NCBI RefSeq assembly: GCF_036311985.1
Contig: NZ_JAZDCJ010000004.1
Direction: 5' to 3' (one strand)
Source: JAZDCJ01 sp036311985
GTDB lineage: Bacteria; Actinomycetota; Actinomycetes; Actinomycetales; Micrococcaceae
DNA length: 64,000 nucleotides
The notes under the pieces are model-generated. The model saw nothing but the letters and a program-made list of their open reading frames with translations, was not told where the DNA came from and did no database searches. Positions 54,404-62,215 of this stretch are shown in pieces (within the stretch, counting starts at the first letter, position 1; each line of letters opens with the position of its first letter). Position numbers and translations under genes: made by a program.

Positions 54404-54418
54404 TTAGGTAAGCCTAAC
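54404..54418. promoter_or_regulatory. Iron box (DtxR/IdeR/DmdR operator)
   Basis: TTAGGTAAGCCTAAC is an imperfect palindrome matching the TTAGGNTAGNCTAA core bound by iron-loaded DtxR-family repressors. TAGCGT at 54427-54432 is a likely -10 just after it. It would repress the siderophore-interacting protein gene when iron is plentiful. Confidence 0.75.
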
Positions 54419-54474
54419 CAACGTGATAGCGTGGTGCGCGACGGCCACCGGCCCCGAGCATCCAGGAGCGTTCC

Positions 54475-55277
54475 ATGTCCGAGCAGTCCACTGCCCCACG
54501 GCGACTGGCCCGCGGCTTCGAGGGGGCGGTCCTCAAGCTGCTCCGGGCCGACGACCACGAGATCCGCCTCACGGCACGGCGGCCGCTGCCGGGGCGCATG
54601 CTCCGCCTCTCGTTCGCCTCACCGACCCTCTTCGGGGCCGCTCCGCCCTTCCCGTCCTTCTGGATCCGCATCTGGTTCCCGGATCCCGCCGCACCGGGCA
54701 GGGCCCGCCAGCGTGCCTATACCGTCCTCAACGCCGACCCGGAGGCGGGCACGTTCGACGTCGACTTCCTGGTCCATGAGCCCGCCGGGCCCGCCTCGGG
54801 CTGGGCGGGGACCGCGGAACCCGGCGAGGTGCTCGCCGCGACCGTCTACGGATCCAAGGAGTACCCCACCGGGCCGGGCCGCCGCCATGTCCTGCTCGCG
54901 GACCTCGCCTCACTGCCGGCGGCGCGCGACGTCGCCGCGACGCTGGCCGCCGACGGCGCCGAGGCCCGCGTCCACATCGCCCTGCTGCCGGCCGAGGATT
55001 GGCGCGGCGCGCCGGACGGCCGCCCCGAGACCGACGGCATGGAGCGCGCCGACGTGGCCTGGACGATCGACCGCGGGACCGGTGACGAGCTGGCGGCCGC
55101 CGCCGGGCCGGACCTGGCCTGGGCGGACGCCGTCTGGATCGCGGGGGAGTCCGGCCGGATCAGGACGCTGCGCCGGGCCGTGAAGGAGCACACGTCGCTC
55201 GGGCGCAAGGACGTCCACGCGCTGGCCTACTGGGCCTCGGGCCGGGCCATGGGCAGGTCCCCTCCGAGGCCGGCTGA
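54475..55277 (+). CDS. Siderophore-interacting protein (FAD-dependent ferric-siderophore reductase)
   Basis: About 267 residues, ATG with GGAGCG upstream. The FAD-binding part has RQRAYTVLNADPEAGTFDVD (the RxYT motif) and 'GSKEYPTGPGRRHVLLADLA'; the SIP tail has 'AVWIAGESGRIRTLRRAVKE' and 'RKDVHALAYWASGRAMG'. It should release iron from imported siderophores. As read, the frame has no stop and runs on into dnaG. Adding one C in the run near 55262 would end the protein at the TGA at 55275-55277, which is the end given here. The iron box upstream supports the function. Confidence 0.8.
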
Positions 55278-55340
55278 GGGCCGGGCGGGTCCGCCGGGAC
55301 GGGTGCCGGGCGCCGGGTCCAAAGCGTCGCCTTCCGCCAG

Positions 55341-55346
55341 TAAGCT
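55341..55346 (+). promoter_or_regulatory. -10 element TAAGCT of dnaG (leaderless)
   Basis: TAAGCT ends 7 bases before the dnaG ATG at 55354. GGAGGG between them could also act as a short ribosome site. It shows dnaG is started independently of the gene before it. Confidence 0.5.
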
Positions 55347-55353
55347 GGAGGGC

Positions 55354-57306
55354 ATGGCGGGGCTGATCAAACGCGAGGACATCGACGAGGTCCGCTCTCG
55401 CACCGACATCAAGGAAGTCGTCGAGGGGTACGTGACGCTGCGCTCGGCGGGCGTCGGATCCTTCAAGGGCCTGTGCCCCTTCCACGATGAACGGAGCCCC
55501 AGCTTCCACGTCCGGCCGCAGGTCGGGTCGTTCCACTGCTTCGGGTGCGGCGAGAGCGGCGACGTCATCTCCTTCATCCAGAAGATGGACCACACGGGAT
55601 TCTCGGAAACCGTCGAGCGGCTCGCGGCCCGCATCGGCTACGAGCTGCGCTACGAGGACGGCGGCACCGGCCCGAGCCGGCAGGAGGTCGGCCGCCGCCA
55701 GCGGCTCATCGACGCCCACAAGGTGGCCGAGGAGTTCTTCCGCGCCCAGTTGGGAACGCCCGGCGCCGAGACCGGCCGGGCCTTCCTCACCGAGCGCGGC
55801 TTCGACCGCGCCGCGTGCGAGCACTTCGGCGTCGGCTACGCGCCCCAGGGCTGGGACGCGCTCCTGAAGCACCTGCGCAACAAGGGCTTCCACGACGAGG
55901 AGCTCAAGCTCACCGGCATGTTCTCGGAGGGCCAGCGGGGCATCTACGACCGCTTCCGCGGCCGCCTCACGTGGCCGATCCGCGACCTCACGGGGGCGAC
56001 GATCGGCTTCGGCGCCCGCAAGCTGTACGAGGACGACCAGGGCCCCAAGTACCTCAATACTCCCGAGACCCAGCTGTACAAGAAGTCCCAGGTCCTCTAC
56101 GGCGTGGACCTCGCCAAGCGCGAGATCACGCGGAACCGGCAGATCATCGTCGTCGAGGGGTACACCGACGTCATGGCCTGCCACCTCTCCGGGGTCGGGA
56201 CGGCCGTGGCGACGTGCGGTACGGCGTTCGGAGCGGACCACATCAAGATCGCCCGGCGGCTCCTGCAGGACGACGGGACCGGGGGCGAGGTGGTCTTCAC
56301 CTTCGACGGCGACGCGGCGGGTCAGAAGGCCGCGCTGCGCGCCTTCGAGGAGGACCAGCGGTTCATCGCCCAGACCTACGTGGCCGTCGAACCGAGCGGC
56401 GCCGATCCCTGCGAGCTGCGCCAGCAGCGCGGGCCGGAGGCCGTCCGGGAACTCATCGCGTCGAAGCGCCCGCTGTTCGAGTTCGCGATCAAGGTCGGCC
56501 TGAAGAAGTTCGACCTGGACACGGTCGAGGGCCGCGTCCAGGCGCTGCGCACCTCCGCCCCCATCATCGCCGCCATCCGCGACTCCGCGATGCGCCCCGC
56601 CTATGCGCGCGAGCTCGCCGGCTGGCTCGGCATGGACATGGACGACGTCCACCGCGCGGTTTCGGCCGCGGCCAAGCGGGCCCGCGAGGCTCCGCCGGCC
56701 GGGACGGAGCGCGGACGGCGGCAGGGTGCCGCCGCGGACCGCGAGGGCCGGGACGCGGCGCGCCCGGGCGCGGAGCAGGGGAGGGGGTACGACGGCGGGG
56801 CCGGCGCCCCGTCGTCGTACTCCCCGCCGGCGCACCAGCAGCCCGACGTGAACGATCCCGTGACGCGGATGGAGCGGGAGTCGCTCGAGGTGGTCCTGCA
56901 GCAGCCCGCGATGCTGACGCCCGAGCAGTGGCAGGCGTTCTACGAGGCGCGCTTCCTGGCGCCGGCCCACGCCGCGGTCCACGCGGCCGTTCGGGCCGCC
57001 GGCGCGTCCGGCGCGACGCCGTCACGCTGGGTCGAGGCGATCCGGCAGGAGGTGCCGGAACCGTTGCGGCCGCTCGTGTCGGAGATGGCCGTGATGCCGT
57101 TGCCGGCGAACTCGACGGAGGCGCTCGCGCGGTACTGCCGGGACATCATGAACCGCCTGTTCGAGCTGCAGATCACCCACCAGAAGGCGGAGCGGATCGG
57201 ACAGCTCCAGCGCATGGATCCCGCCGCGGACCCGGAGGGCTTCCAGCGGATCAACCGGGAGCTCATGGAGCTCGAGATCCGGCGGCGCGCCCTGCGCGGG
57301 GACTGA
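55354..57306 (+). CDS. dnaG: DNA primase
   Basis: 650 residues from the ATG at 55354. It makes RNA primers at the replication fork. The CHC2 zinc finger (CPFHDERSPSFHVRP then FHCFGCGESGDVISF) is at residues about 40-66, the TOPRIM motifs 'IIVVEGYTDVMACHLSGV' and 'FTFDGDAAGQKAA' lie at about 265-325, and a helicase-binding C-terminal domain follows a Gly/Arg-rich linker near residues 445-500. The frame is open upstream through the siderophore gene, but the conserved primase start MAGLIKREDIDEVR and its promoter fix the start. Confidence 0.95.
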   Translation: MAGLIKREDIDEVRSRTDIKEVVEGYVTLRSAGVGSFKGLCPFHDERSPSFHVRPQVGSFHCFGCGESGDVISFIQKMDHTGFSETVERLAARIGYELRYEDGGTGPSRQEVGRRQRLIDAHKVAEEFFRAQLGTPGAETGRAFLTERGFDRAACEHFGVGYAPQGWDALLKHLRNKGFHDEELKLTGMFSEGQRGIYDRFRGRLTWPIRDLTGATIGFGARKLYEDDQGPKYLNTPETQLYKKSQVLYGVDLAKREITRNRQIIVVEGYTDVMACHLSGVGTAVATCGTAFGADHIKIARRLLQDDGTGGEVVFTFDGDAAGQKAALRAFEEDQRFIAQTYVAVEPSGADPCELRQQRGPEAVRELIASKRPLFEFAIKVGLKKFDLDTVEGRVQALRTSAPIIAAIRDSAMRPAYARELAGWLGMDMDDVHRAVSAAAKRAREAPPAGTERGRRQGAAADREGRDAARPGAEQGRGYDGGAGAPSSYSPPAHQQPDVNDPVTRMERESLEVVLQQPAMLTPEQWQAFYEARFLAPAHAAVHAAVRAAGASGATPSRWVEAIRQEVPEPLRPLVSEMAVMPLPANSTEALARYCRDIMNRLFELQITHQKAERIGQLQRMDPAADPEGFQRINRELMELEIRRRALRGD

Positions 57307-57326
57307 GCCAGGGGGAGGCCCGTGAT

Positions 57327-57356
57327 TTAGCGTCGGCGGCGCGGCTCTTGTATAGT
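57327..57356 (+). promoter_or_regulatory. Promoter of tRNA-Asn
   Basis: TTAGCG (57327-57332) and TATAGT (57351-57356) are 18 bases apart, ending 14 bases before the mature tRNA. Confidence 0.6.
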
Positions 57357-57370
57357 CTTATCCGTTGCCT

Positions 57371-57443
57371 TCCCCCGTAGCTCAATTGGCAGAGCATTCG
57401 ACTGTTAATCGAAGGGTTACTGGTTCGAGTCCAGTCGGGGGAG
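57371..57443 (+). tRNA. tRNA-Asn (anticodon GTT)
   Basis: 73 bases fold into a full cloverleaf: acceptor TCCCCCG/CGGGGGA, D arm GCTC/GAGC, anticodon stem TTCGA/TCGAA with loop CTGTTAA and anticodon GTT at 57404-57406, and T arm CTGG-TTCGAGT-CCAG. The discriminator is G and no CCA is encoded. Confidence 0.97.
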
Positions 57444-57452
57444 CTCTCCGCG

Positions 57453-57487
57453 AAGTCCCAGCAGGCCCAGGCCGCTGGGACTTTCGT
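57453..57487 (+). terminator. Terminator after tRNA-Asn
   Basis: AAGTCCCAGC (57453-57462) pairs with GCTGGGACTT (57474-57483) across an 11-base loop and is followed by a short T-rich stretch (TCGTCGTT). Confidence 0.8.
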
Positions 57488-57694
57488 CGTTAACCCGTGG
57501 GGTTGCAACGCCGCCGCCGGCACGCCGGCCCCGGCGGCGCGCCCGGATATCAAATCGTTATTTCAGGACTCTTCGCGGTCCAGCGAGGCCGCTCTGCCCG
57601 CGACGATCGTTTCCGAAACGTAACCTTCACGTCGAGGGTGGCGGCGCCTGGTCGCCGCGCGCCGCTGCCCGATGCGCGCCACGGCGCGGCCGGA

Positions 57695-57710
57695 TGTGAC
57701 CCGCGTCACG
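57695..57710. promoter_or_regulatory. CRP/GlxR-like binding site
   Basis: TGTGACCCGCGTCACG matches TGTGA-N6-TCACA at all but the last base. It lies about 150 bases before the TAGAAT element of the opp operon, so any effect on that promoter would be from a distance, or another start lies nearer. Confidence 0.45.
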
Positions 57711-57848
57711 GGGTGGGGCATTGTAGGGACATCCACGCCAGGCTTCAATGACCCCTTCGGTGGACCCGGCCACCCGTCCTGCTCGACGATTCCACGTTCC
57801 GCGGGCGTGATTCCGTGGAGGCGGCGCAAGGGCGACGCGGAGTGTGCC

Positions 57849-57854
57849 TAGAAT
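57849..57854 (+). promoter_or_regulatory. Possible -10 element TAGAAT of the opp operon
   Basis: TAGAAT fits the TANNNT pattern. No good -35 is seen 17 bases upstream. The leader would be about 165 bases. Confidence 0.35.
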
Positions 57855-58026
57855 GACTGGAATTCCCGACGGTCAACACGATCTGTCGAGTGGTTCCTGG
57901 CGGATTTCCGCCTGATTGACGTGGCGTGTGAGGAGCGTGGTCCGTGGTTCTGTCGACGGCTGGGGGAGGTCCAGAACGGGTACGGCCGCCCCGGTCCGGG
58001 AGGGGGCCCGCGGGGCGGGGTGCGCC

Positions 58027-59010
58027 ATGCTGAAGTACCTGGGCCGCCGGGCGGCGACCTACGTGGTCATGATCTTCCTGACCACGTCCGCCACCTACTT
58101 CCTGGCCGTGAGCACCATGAAGCCGGCGCTGTTGGAACAGGAACGGATCCCCCGCCCCACGCCCGAACAGGTCGAACGCTCCTTCAAGGGCCTCGGGCTG
58201 GACCCGACCGCCTCGCCCTGGGAACGCTACGTCGACTGGCTCTCGGGCGTGCTCTTCCGGTGGGACTGGGGCCGCAGCCCCAACAGCGCCTTCGTCAACG
58301 AGCAGTTCGGGGACCGCGTCTGGGTCTCGACCCGCCTCTTCCTCGCCGCGATCATCCTGACGCTCGTGATCGGCGTCGTCCTCGGCGTCGTCTCCGCGGC
58401 GCGGCAGTACAAGATCTCCGACCGTCTCATCACCGGCTACAGCTACTTCGTCTACATCCTCCCGGCCCCGATCGGCTACTTCCTGATCCAGCTCGGGGCC
58501 ATCCAGATCAACGCCATGGCGGGCGAGCGGATCTTCTTCGTCACGGGCATCGCCACCCCGGGGGTCGAGCCGGGCTGGGAGGCCTTCTGGGACATGGCCG
58601 CCCACTACGCCGTGCCGACGTTCGCCATCACGGTCATGGGCTGGCAGGCCTACCAGATCGCGCAGCGCCAGTACCTCCTCGACAACGTCAACGCCGACTT
58701 CGTGCGCACCGCGCGGGCCAAGGGGCTGACCCGCAACCAGGCGATCAGCCGGCACGCGCTGCGCGTCTCCTTCATCCCCGTCGCCCAGTCGATCGCCTTC
58801 ACCATCCCGGCCATCTTCACGGGAGGCTTCTTCGCGGAGGCCATCTTCGCCTGGCCGGGCATCGGGCTGTGGGGCATCCAGGCGATCTCCATGGCCGACG
58901 TGAACGGCACCGTGGCCACCGTCGCCTACGCCTCGCTGATCTTCGCCATCGGCGCCATCCTGGCCGACTTCGCCACGACGCTCGTCGATCCGAGAGTGAG
59001 GGTCTCATGA
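58027..59010 (+). CDS. Oligopeptide ABC transporter permease (OppB type)
   Basis: 327 residues from the ATG at 58027, chosen because the conserved start is MLKYLGRRAATYVVMIFL. Six membrane helices, and the coupling loop 'NADFVRTARAKGLTRNQAIS' with the EAA-type Gly are typical of OppB/DppB. Unusually the segment after helix 1 has 'FRWDWGRSPNSAFVNEQFGD', the usual outer-domain mark. It overlaps the second permease by 4 bases. Confidence 0.92.
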   Translation: MLKYLGRRAATYVVMIFLTTSATYFLAVSTMKPALLEQERIPRPTPEQVERSFKGLGLDPTASPWERYVDWLSGVLFRWDWGRSPNSAFVNEQFGDRVWVSTRLFLAAIILTLVIGVVLGVVSAARQYKISDRLITGYSYFVYILPAPIGYFLIQLGAIQINAMAGERIFFVTGIATPGVEPGWEAFWDMAAHYAVPTFAITVMGWQAYQIAQRQYLLDNVNADFVRTARAKGLTRNQAISRHALRVSFIPVAQSIAFTIPAIFTGGFFAEAIFAWPGIGLWGIQAISMADVNGTVATVAYASLIFAIGAILADFATTLVDPRVRVS

Positions 59011-59966
59011 CCACGTGGGGAACCCCGGACCCCCGGGACATCGGCACCCTGGAGCCGGACGCGGAGCCGACGCTCGAGCACGGCGTCGTCAAGAGCAAGA
59101 ACGCCATCATCCTCCGCCGCTTCCTGCGCAACCGGACGGCCGTCCTCGGTCTGTGCATGTTCGGCTTCCTGTGCGTCTTCGCCGCGTTCGGCGGACTCCT
59201 GAGCCCGTGGGACAGCCGGACCATCGATCCGCTCGCGGTTTCGCAGGGGCCGTCGGCCGAGCACTGGTTCGGGACGTCGCAAAGCGGGCGGGACCTCTAC
59301 ATGCAGATGGTGGACGGCGTCCGGACCTCGATCGTCATCGGACTGATCGTCGGTCTCGGATCGGCCCTGCTGGCGGCGGTCTACGGCTGCACGATGGCCT
59401 ACTTCGGCGGCCGGGTCGAGAAGTACATGCTGCTGTTCCTGGAGACGCTGATCATGGTCCCGACGATCCTCATCGTGGCCATCGCCACGAGCGGCGGCGG
59501 CGGGCTCAAGGAGAACGTCCCCGGGTGGATCCTGCTCACCGCGGTCCTGTTGCTCTTCGGCTGGATGGGCGCCGCCCGACTCATCCGCTCGCTCGGGCTG
59601 TCCCTCATGACGCGGGAGTTCATTAAGGCGGCCCAGTTCATGGGGATCCACCCCTTCAAGATCGTCTGGCGTCACCTGGTCCCGAACATCGGTTCCCTCC
59701 TGGTCCTCGAGGTCACCAAGGGCATCTCCCTGGCCGTGCTGGCCGAGATCTCCTTCTCCTTCGTGGGAATCGGCGTCAAGGACCCGGACATCAGCCTCGG
59801 CGTCCTCATCGCCCAGGCCTCCTCCCAGGTCAGCTCCTTCCCGTGGATGTTCTGGTTCCCGCTCGCGGCGATGTTCTTCCTCACGGGAGCGCTGGCCATG
59901 ATGAACGACGGCCTGCGGGACGCGTTCGACCCGCACTCGACGTCCGTCGGAAAGGCCAAGCCATGA
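59007..59966 (+). CDS. Oligopeptide ABC transporter permease (OppC type)
   Basis: 319 residues, ATG overlapping the OppB-type gene. An N-terminal OppC_N segment 'LRRFLRNRTAVLGLCMFGFL' precedes the outer part 'HWFGTSQSGRDLYMQMVDGV'. The EAA-type loop is 'LMTREFIKAAQFMGIHPFKI'. Six membrane helices. It forms the channel with the OppB-type partner, and its stop overlaps the ATPase gene. Confidence 0.92.
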   Translation: MTTWGTPDPRDIGTLEPDAEPTLEHGVVKSKNAIILRRFLRNRTAVLGLCMFGFLCVFAAFGGLLSPWDSRTIDPLAVSQGPSAEHWFGTSQSGRDLYMQMVDGVRTSIVIGLIVGLGSALLAAVYGCTMAYFGGRVEKYMLLFLETLIMVPTILIVAIATSGGGGLKENVPGWILLTAVLLLFGWMGAARLIRSLGLSLMTREFIKAAQFMGIHPFKIVWRHLVPNIGSLLVLEVTKGISLAVLAEISFSFVGIGVKDPDISLGVLIAQASSQVSSFPWMFWFPLAAMFFLTGALAMMNDGLRDAFDPHSTSVGKAKP

Positions 59967-62203
59967 AGCAGCGACCCCTAGGTGACACTCCGGCCGCGGG
60001 CGCGGGTGCCCGGCCCGCCCCGGGAACGGGAGCGGCCGGCACCCTCGCGCAGGGCCCCGCCCCCGTGCTGAGCGTCCGGGACCTCAACGTCCGCTTCAAC
60101 ACGGAGAACGGCGTGATCCACGCGGTCCGGGGCATCGACCTGGACCTGCACCCCGGCAAGACCCTCGGGGTCGTCGGCGAGTCCGGATCCGGAAAGTCCG
60201 TGACGTCGATGGCCGTCATGGGGCTGCTGCCCGAGACCGCGCGGATCACGGGCTCCATCAGCTACCGGGGAACCGAGCTGCTCGGCCTGGGCGACAAGGA
60301 GATGTGCCGCTACCGCGGCAAGGACCTGGCCATGGTCTTCCAGGACCCGCTCTCCTCCCTGACCCCCGTCTTCACGGTCGGGGACCAGATCATGGAGGCG
60401 CTCACGGTCCACCACCCCCGGATGAGCCGGCAGGCCAAGGCCGCCCGCGCCGTCGAGCTCCTCGCCCTCGTGGGCATTCCGAGCCCGAGGGAGCGCATGA
60501 AGGCGTTCCCGCACGAGTTCTCCGGCGGCATGCGCCAGCGGGTGATGATCGCCATCGCCATCGCCAACGATCCGCAGGTCATCATCGCCGACGAATGCAC
60601 GACGGCGCTCGACGTGACCATCCAGGCGCAGGTGCTCGAGGTGCTCAAGGCCGCCCAGGAGGAGACCGGCGCCGCCGTGATGATGATCACCCACGACCTC
60701 GGCGTCGTGGCCGGCATGGCCGACGACATCGTCGTCATGTATGCCGGACGGGCCGTCGAGAACGGGACGGTCGAGGACATCTACTACGGCCCGCGCATGC
60801 CCTACACGCTCGGCCTGCTGGCGGCCGTGCCCCGCGTGAACCAGACCACGTCCGAGTCGCTCGTGCCCATCCACGGCACGCCGCCCAACCTCGTCGACCC
60901 GCCGCCCGGGTGCGCGTTCGCCCCGCGCTGCCCGCTCGCCTCCGAGGAATGCACCCGCTCCGACGTGGCGCTCGTACCGGTCGACGGAAGCCCGGGCCAC
61001 AGCGCGGCCTGCCTCAAGACCGACCTCGTCAGGGACAACCCGGACGCCCACCAGGTCTTCTCGGCGCCCGAGATCCCGGGATCGCTGCTCGCCGACGTCC
61101 CCCGGGCCGAGCGGCGCACGGTCCTGGAGCTGCGCGACGTCAAGAAGCACTTCCCGCTCATGAAGGGCGCGCTCGTGAAGCGCCGGATCGGTACCGTCAA
61201 GGCCGTCGACGGGCTCAGCTTCGACATCCGGGAGGGGGAGTGCTTCTCGATCGTCGGCGAATCCGGCTGCGGCAAGACCACCACGCTGCTCGAGATCATG
61301 GAGTTCAAGAAGGCGACGGACGGGCAGATCCGGATCAACGGCGTCGGAAACGGCGAGGCGAGCCGGAACGAGGTCCGCACCGGGGTCCGCAAGGACCTCC
61401 AGATGGTCTTCCAGGACCCCACCGGGGCGCTGGACCCGCGGTTCACGGTCTACGAGATCCTGGCCGAGCCGCTCGAGAACCAATGCGTGGCCAAGCCCGA
61501 GATCCGGCGCCGCATCCTCGAGCTGATGCGGACCGTGGGCCTCCAACCGGACCACGTCAACCGCTTCCCGAACCAGTTCTCGGGAGGACAACGGCAGCGG
61601 ATCGGCATCGCGCGGGCGCTCGCGACCAACCCCCGGCTCGTGGTCCTCGACGAGCCCGTGTCCGCCCTCGACGTCTCCGTCCAGGCGGGCGTGGTCAACC
61701 TCCTCGACCAGCTGCGGGCCGAGCGCGGCCTCAGCTACCTCATGGTGGCCCACGACCTCTCCGTCGTCCGGCACATCTCGGACCGCGTCGCCGTGATGTA
61801 CCTGGGCCGGATCGTGGAGATCGGGGAGGTCGACGAGGTCTTCGAACGCCCCCGGCACCCCTACACGCGGGCCCTCCTCTCGGCGATCCCCATCCCCGAT
61901 CCCCGGGTGGAGCGCGCGCGGCGCCGGATCATCCTCGACGGCGACCTGCCCACGCCGCTCGACGCGCCCCGGGGGTGCAACTTCGCCTCGCGGTGCCCCA
62001 TCTTCGCGGGCCTCCCGCCGGAACGCCGGCAGAAGTGCCTCGACGAGGTGCCCGAGCTGCAAGCGGTGGCCGCCGACCACGGCCACGCCTGCTTCTACCC
62101 CGACGACCGCCTGGACGACGCCGTCGTCGTCCAGGGACATTCCGCGGGCCACGTCAGCGCCGCGGCGACAAGCCTCGACCGGACCACGGGACAGGACCAC
62201 TGA
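59963..62203 (+). CDS. Oligopeptide ABC transporter, two fused ATPase domains (OppD-OppF)
   Basis: 746 residues. The first ATPase (about 30-350) has Walker A GESGSGKSVTS, signature SGGMRQRVMIAIAI and Walker B 'IIADECTTALDVT'; the second (about 385-735) has GESGCGKTTTLLE, SGGQRQRIGIARAL and 'VVLDEPVSALDVS'. Each ends with the oligopeptide C-terminal cluster of cysteines (CAFAPRCPLASEEC and CNFASRCPIFAG), which in OppD/F binds an iron-sulfur cluster or metal. The first domain has DECT where DEPT is usual. Fusion of OppD and OppF is common in Actinobacteria. Confidence 0.94.
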   Translation: MKQRPLGDTPAAGAGARPAPGTGAAGTLAQGPAPVLSVRDLNVRFNTENGVIHAVRGIDLDLHPGKTLGVVGESGSGKSVTSMAVMGLLPETARITGSISYRGTELLGLGDKEMCRYRGKDLAMVFQDPLSSLTPVFTVGDQIMEALTVHHPRMSRQAKAARAVELLALVGIPSPRERMKAFPHEFSGGMRQRVMIAIAIANDPQVIIADECTTALDVTIQAQVLEVLKAAQEETGAAVMMITHDLGVVAGMADDIVVMYAGRAVENGTVEDIYYGPRMPYTLGLLAAVPRVNQTTSESLVPIHGTPPNLVDPPPGCAFAPRCPLASEECTRSDVALVPVDGSPGHSAACLKTDLVRDNPDAHQVFSAPEIPGSLLADVPRAERRTVLELRDVKKHFPLMKGALVKRRIGTVKAVDGLSFDIREGECFSIVGESGCGKTTTLLEIMEFKKATDGQIRINGVGNGEASRNEVRTGVRKDLQMVFQDPTGALDPRFTVYEILAEPLENQCVAKPEIRRRILELMRTVGLQPDHVNRFPNQFSGGQRQRIGIARALATNPRLVVLDEPVSALDVSVQAGVVNLLDQLRAERGLSYLMVAHDLSVVRHISDRVAVMYLGRIVEIGEVDEVFERPRHPYTRALLSAIPIPDPRVERARRRIILDGDLPTPLDAPRGCNFASRCPIFAGLPPERRQKCLDEVPELQAVAADHGHACFYPDDRLDDAVVVQGHSAGHVSAAATSLDRTTGQDH

Positions 62204-62215
62204 GAAAGGTATGCC

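Larger units (their letters stand above)
57488..58026. other. Long intergenic region upstream of the oligopeptide transporter
   Basis: About 540 bases without a convincing gene. It holds an A/T-richer part near 57545-57640, the CRP-like palindrome at 57695, a -10-like TAGAAT at 57849 and a short inverted repeat GGCGGA-TT-TCCGCC at 57899-57912. A GTG at 57916 in frame with the permease adds a non-conserved tail and is not chosen. Confidence 0.6.

Noticed and set aside
54475..57306. A true siderophore-reductase/primase fusion protein
   Set aside because: The primase start and its own -10 are intact, and a single missing C explains the lost stop. It is kept as a finding but not annotated as a fusion.
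57916..58026. Upstream GTG start at 57916 for the OppB-type permease
   Set aside because: It adds an Arg/Gly-rich tail of 37 residues unlike OppB proteins; the conserved start is MLKYLGRR at 58027.
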